DNA from: UBA7455 sp026713185
GTDB lineage: Bacteria > Pseudomonadota > Gammaproteobacteria > Pseudomonadales > Azotimanducaceae
Assembly: GCA_963665785.1 (NCBI GenBank)
Contig: OY762456.1
Coordinates: forward strand, 4,030,001 to 4,094,000
Length of the DNA stretch: 64,000 bases
Direction: 5' to 3'
Shown here: positions 61,074 to 64,000 of the stretch, piece after piece
Layout of the letters: each line of letters opens with the position of its first letter
Position numbering within the stretch: the stretch's first letter is position 1
Notes under the pieces: generated by a model
Databases searched by the model: none
What the model saw: the letters and a program-made list of their open reading frames with translations, nothing else
What the model was told of the DNA's origin: nothing
Made by a program: the position numbers and the translations under genes

Positions 61074-61544
61074 CTAGCCCGCCAGAACCTCCACCACCTT
61101 GCTGTAGAAGGTGTAGCCCGCAAACCCGATGTACATGGCTGACGCCAGCACCATGAAGACGATGTTGATCCACCCGGGCCGCGCGGATTCCGGGAGATAC
61201 GTGAGGTTCATGTAGAGGATCATCGGCACGTAGACCGCCACACCCTCCCACATCGCGACAAAGATCTCGACGGAACCGATCTCCCACACGACGTAAATGA
61301 GCCCCACGAGCATATAGTGCATCGTGCGATGTCCCCGCACATGTGGATACCAGCCAGTCATGAAAGAACAGCGGCTCGGTGTGCACACCTTGGCTTGGAC
61401 AAATGAGTTACGAAATGATATTGCGTCAGTAGCGACCAAGTTATCCAGATGAGGGGTCTGAGCGGCCGAGTTACCAAGGTGGCCCAGCACATCACCACGC
61501 CATTGATCGGGATTGAATATCAATATATGTGGACGGGTTCCCAT
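61074..61544 (-). pseudogene. Chimeric frame: sulfatase N-terminus joined to a membrane-protein C-terminus
   Basis: From MGTRPHILIFNPDQWRGDVL the first about 75 residues are a sulfatase start with the formylglycine motif CTPSRCSFMTG and GWYPHVRGHRTMHY. From there the frame changes to three hydrophobic segments (LVGLIYVVWEIGSVEIFVA, GVAVYVPMILYMNLTYL, IVFMVLASAMYIGFAGY) ending with a membrane protein's C-terminus, perhaps an Nramp-like transporter. No sulfatase metal site beyond the first strand remains. Deletion joining two genes is inferred, so neither is functional. Confidence 0.75.
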
Positions 61545-62007
61545 TACTCCCTCAGACCCTGTTGAGAATAGGGAGAATAGGAATTATAAAGCGTATTTTC
61601 CCTTGATAGAAAAAGTATCTTGAAATTCATCCACGAATGTCTCGAAACCTTCAACGCGATTATTCATGGGAACCCTCTGATACTTTTACGATACTTTGCC
61701 GTTTCTTGAAAGATGCGGTTTATAACACCTATCCTCCTCCAACATGGTCAACAGATTGAAACTCTGACAATTCAGGATCCTTTCCGGAGCGTGACTTAAT
61801 GGATCTGCTGCACACCCGTTAACCAGTTCCTGGTGGATCTAAACCCGAACCAACGGTTTTGCGCGAAAGCTCACAAAGTTAGGGTGATCACCGACTTGCG
61901 TGTCGTTCCTATGTAGTGGTGCGACAGGTCCACCGGTCTATCCTGGCCGGTGCAGGTGTGCGGTATGATGACAAAAGACAGTGACGAGCGCGGAGCGGCA
62001 GGCGTCG
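61545..62007. other. Intergenic region before the sigma-factor operon
   Basis: About 460 bases, with base composition rising toward the GC-rich FecI genes. A hairpin CACCGG-N10-CCGGTG lies near 61931-61952. No gene, tRNA or boundary repeat was seen; the sigma-factor promoter should be at its right end. Confidence 0.4.
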
Positions 62008-62559
62008 ATGGCTGACCGGAAAGCAGAACGGCACGGCAAACAGGCGGATATCATCAGGCTTTATGACGACGCTTCGCCTGACCTGCATCGCCTGCTGGAG
62101 CGCAAGCTGGGTAATCCCCAGGAGGCCGAAGAAGTGGCCCAGGATGCGCTCGAGAAGCTCTGCCGCCAGGCGGAGCGCGAGAACATCATCGACCTGCGCA
62201 AGTTCCTGTTTACGGTGGCGAACCGGTTGGCGCTCAACGTGCTGCGACACAGGGGGGTGGAAAGCAGCTATCTGGCGCGCGAACACAATGCCAATGTCGG
62301 CGAGGCGTTCCAGGAATACGGTATTGACCCGGAGCGCGTGCTGGACGGCGAGCAGCGCCTCGAACTCGCATGGCGGGCAATCGCCAGACTGCCCGAAAAG
62401 ACCCGCAGCATTTTTCTGCTGAGCCGTTTTGACGGCGCATCCTACCCCGAGATAGCAGCGCGGGTGGGACTGTCGCGAAAAGCGGTGGAATATCACATGA
62501 AGCGCGCACTCAGGTCCGTCGTCGCGGCGGCCAGGGCCAGCAAACTAGGAAACCCATAA
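62008..62559 (+). CDS. ECF-family RNA polymerase sigma factor, FecI-like
   Basis: A 183-residue extracytoplasmic-function sigma factor with start MADRKAERHGKQADIIRLYD at 62008. Sigma region 2 (RLLERKLGNPQEAEEVAQDA, LEKLCRQAE, FLFTVANRLALNVLR) and region 4 (RIARLPEKTRSIFLLSRF-type helix: IARLPEKTRSIFLLSRFDGA, then VGLSRKAVEYHMKRALRSV) are complete. The next gene is a FecR homologue with its start overlapping the stop (TAATG), so the pair forms a FecI-FecR operon. A still earlier GTG at 61981 is possible. Confidence 0.9.
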   Translation: MADRKAERHGKQADIIRLYDDASPDLHRLLERKLGNPQEAEEVAQDALEKLCRQAERENIIDLRKFLFTVANRLALNVLRHRGVESSYLAREHNANVGEAFQEYGIDPERVLDGEQRLELAWRAIARLPEKTRSIFLLSRFDGASYPEIAARVGLSRKAVEYHMKRALRSVVAAARASKLGNP

Positions 62560-63587
62560 TGACGGACAAGCACCCCCCAAACACTAATGGCACTGATATG
62601 GACGAGATGGAGGCAACCGCCGTCGACTGGTTCGTCCGCCTGCACGCACCTGATACGACCCCGGAAGACCGGCAGGCACATGCCGAGTGGCTGTCGGCGA
62701 ATCCCGCCCACCGCAATCATTATGACGCGGTAGAAGACGCGTGGCAGGATCTGGACGGCCTCGAGTTGAGGGCCAGGGATGAACTCGACGGGCTGGACCT
62801 GCACGGCGGGCGCCGTGTTACGCGCCAAGCCGCGCTCTGGTTTGGCGGTTTCGCCACCGCAGCCGCGGTCATGCTGGTCGCGGTCCTCACGTTGTATGAG
62901 CCGACCGTTCGCTTCGAAACGGCAAAGGCTGAGCAGCGTCAGGTGTCCCTTGAAGACGGCTCGCGCCTGCATTTGAACACCGCTTCAGCGGTGGCGGTGC
63001 GATTTACGTCGGATGTCCGCGAGGTCAGTCTCAGCAAGGGGGAGACCCTGTTTGATGTCAACCACGACGAGCGACGGCCGTTCGTGGTCCGTGCCGGCAG
63101 CAGCAACGTTATTGCCATTGGCACTCGCTTCGCCGTTTATCTCGATGGGGACAAGCTGACCGTTACGGTGCTGGAGGGCCGGGTCGCCCTGGTGCCCGCC
63201 AGCGTCGACATCGCCGATGCGGTGGTAGAAGGTGGCACCCGGACCACGCTCGGACCGAACCGGGTATTCCTCGAGGCGGATCGCCAGGCACAACTCGACG
63301 GCGGCGGCGGCGTCGAGGCGCTGCAGGAAGTTAACGCGGCGAATGTAACCGCCTGGCAGGAAGGCAAACTCGTCTTCGATAGCGCGCCCCTGCGCGAGGT
63401 CGTGCGGGAACTGTCCCGGTACACGCCCGGTGACATTCGCGTCGCTGGCGACGTGCCGGATCATCCCGTCACCGGCATCATTCAGATCCGCAGCGCCGAA
63501 GCCATGTGCCATCTGCTGGCCCAGGTGGTGCCAGTCGTTCCGGTCAGCGAGTCCGCCAGGTTAACGGTCTTGTATCCGGCTTCCTGA
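62559..63587 (+). CDS. FecR-family anti-sigma/signal transducer
   Basis: A 342-residue inner-membrane regulator that relays the state of an outer-membrane receptor to the ECF sigma factor. The N-terminal cytosolic DUF4880-like region contains WFVRLHAPDTTPEDRQAHAE and WLSANPAHRNHYDAVEDAW. One membrane segment (ALWFGGFATAAAVMLVAVLT) and the FecR periplasmic domain follow (LEDGSRLHLNTASAVAVRFT, FDVNHDERRPFVVRAGSS). A C-terminal STN-like fold (FDSAPLREVVRELSRYTPGD) contacts the receptor. One base overlap with the sigma gene. Confidence 0.92.
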   Translation: MTDKHPPNTNGTDMDEMEATAVDWFVRLHAPDTTPEDRQAHAEWLSANPAHRNHYDAVEDAWQDLDGLELRARDELDGLDLHGGRRVTRQAALWFGGFATAAAVMLVAVLTLYEPTVRFETAKAEQRQVSLEDGSRLHLNTASAVAVRFTSDVREVSLSKGETLFDVNHDERRPFVVRAGSSNVIAIGTRFAVYLDGDKLTVTVLEGRVALVPASVDIADAVVEGGTRTTLGPNRVFLEADRQAQLDGGGGVEALQEVNAANVTAWQEGKLVFDSAPLREVVRELSRYTPGDIRVAGDVPDHPVTGIIQIRSAEAMCHLLAQVVPVVPVSESARLTVLYPAS

Positions 63588-63611
63588 CAGGATCCGATGG
63601 GGGATGAGAAA

Positions 63612-64000
63612 ATGTTAGGGTGGGTCCGCGGTAGCGTGTCGTTTTCCCTGTGGGGATTGGTCTTTCTGTGTTTGCAGTTGATCAGTCCGATTTGCTTTGC
63701 GGAAGCAAGGCCAACAACAGGGGAATACACCATGCAAAATCAATCCGACGTACGACTATACGACGAATTCTCCAGGCAGGTTCAGTTCGACATTGCGAAT
63801 CAGGATGTGACGACCGCGCTCATCAAGTTCGGCGATCAGGCCGATCTTTCCGTGCTCATCAACGAAGACGCCAGGGCCACCTCGACGCGCGCCCTTGTCG
63901 GCACGTACTCGGTGGCGGATGGTCTCGAGCAGTTGCTTCGCGGCACCGGACTCGAGTACCGGCTGGAGGGTGAGGCGATCATCGTCACGCGACTGCAGTT
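63612..64000 (+). CDS. TonB-dependent transducer/receptor with STN domain, cut by window end
   Basis: The frame from ATG 63612 reads MLGWVRGSVSFSLWGLVFLC, with a signal sequence to about LISPICFAEA. The STN (secretin/TonB N-terminal) domain follows: FSRQVQFDIANQDVTTALIK, LINEDARATSTRALVG, and GLEQLLRGTGLEYRLEGEAI. About 129 residues are visible and the plug and barrel are beyond the window. The STN domain, together with the upstream FecI-FecR pair, shows a cell-surface signalling receptor. GGGGGATGAG precedes the ATG. The ligand is unknown, possibly a ferric siderophore or haem. Confidence 0.9.
   Translation, partial: MLGWVRGSVSFSLWGLVFLCLQLISPICFAEARPTTGEYTMQNQSDVRLYDEFSRQVQFDIANQDVTTALIKFGDQADLSVLINEDARATSTRALVGTYSVADGLEQLLRGTGLEYRLEGEAIIVTRLQ

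Overview
The window is bacterial chromosome, most likely from an uncultured or little-studied gammaproteobacterium with a marine or free-living heterotrophic lifestyle. The evidence is gene order: mutL-miaA-hflX-hflK-hflC-hisZ-purA-rnr-rlmB-rpsF-rpsR-(DUF2232)-rplI-dnaB-alr-radA on one strand is a gammaproteobacterial arrangement. So are the complete epmA/efp/epmB set, the divergent serB and ytjB (smp), and parC/parE. I cannot name a genus.

Region 1-40 kb is mostly housekeeping DNA, nearly all on the minus strand. It holds ribD (cut by the window start) with nrdR, then an IS transposase and a repeat-rich trimeric-autotransporter-like surface protein at 1.6-4.9 kb. Next come DNA repair and replication genes (radA, dnaB, mutL), cell wall genes (alr, amiC), ribosomal proteins S6, S18 and L9, RNA enzymes (rnr, rlmB, miaA, orn, queG), the HflK/HflC membrane complex, purA, hisZ, tsaE and nnrDE. 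One tRNA-Leu(CAG) with its own promoter lies between rnr and purA. The 28-40 kb stretch adds a rhodanese, psd, the EF-P beta-lysylation genes, serB/ytjB and topoisomerase IV. Within this core hfq is missing between miaA and hflX, the hisZ/purA junction is triplicated, and a palindromic element of about 180 bp occurs in two intergenic copies.

Region 40-61 kb is accessory DNA. It begins with a broken integrase, a tandem array of REP-like units, the tail of a probable REP-associated tyrosine transposase, and an IS110 transposase. Then come catabolic genes: a TonB receptor, methyltransferase and sulfatase on minus, and a PhyH dioxygenase, enolase-superfamily enzyme, SDR and LLM oxidoreductase on plus. 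A VOC protein, a sulfotransferase, an alpha/beta hydrolase, the AbiE toxin-antitoxin pair, a truncated antitoxin, DUF1993, a medium-chain reductase, a class C beta-lactamase-fold hydrolase and a MntA/HepT toxin-antitoxin pair follow. Two related short sequence families, GGGGTCAGGTCCATTT and GGGTCGGAGTAAA, sit at most boundaries between these gene blocks. I saw no intact copy in the first 40 kb. Two copies of a roughly 420 bp element have the first motif as terminal inverted repeats. This dispersed boundary-repeat system is the main candidate for something undescribed.

Region 61-64 kb is visibly more GC-rich. It carries a chimeric sulfatase fragment, then a FecI-type sigma factor, a FecR-type anti-sigma regulator and the start of an STN-domain TonB receptor: a cell-surface signalling operon cut by the window end.
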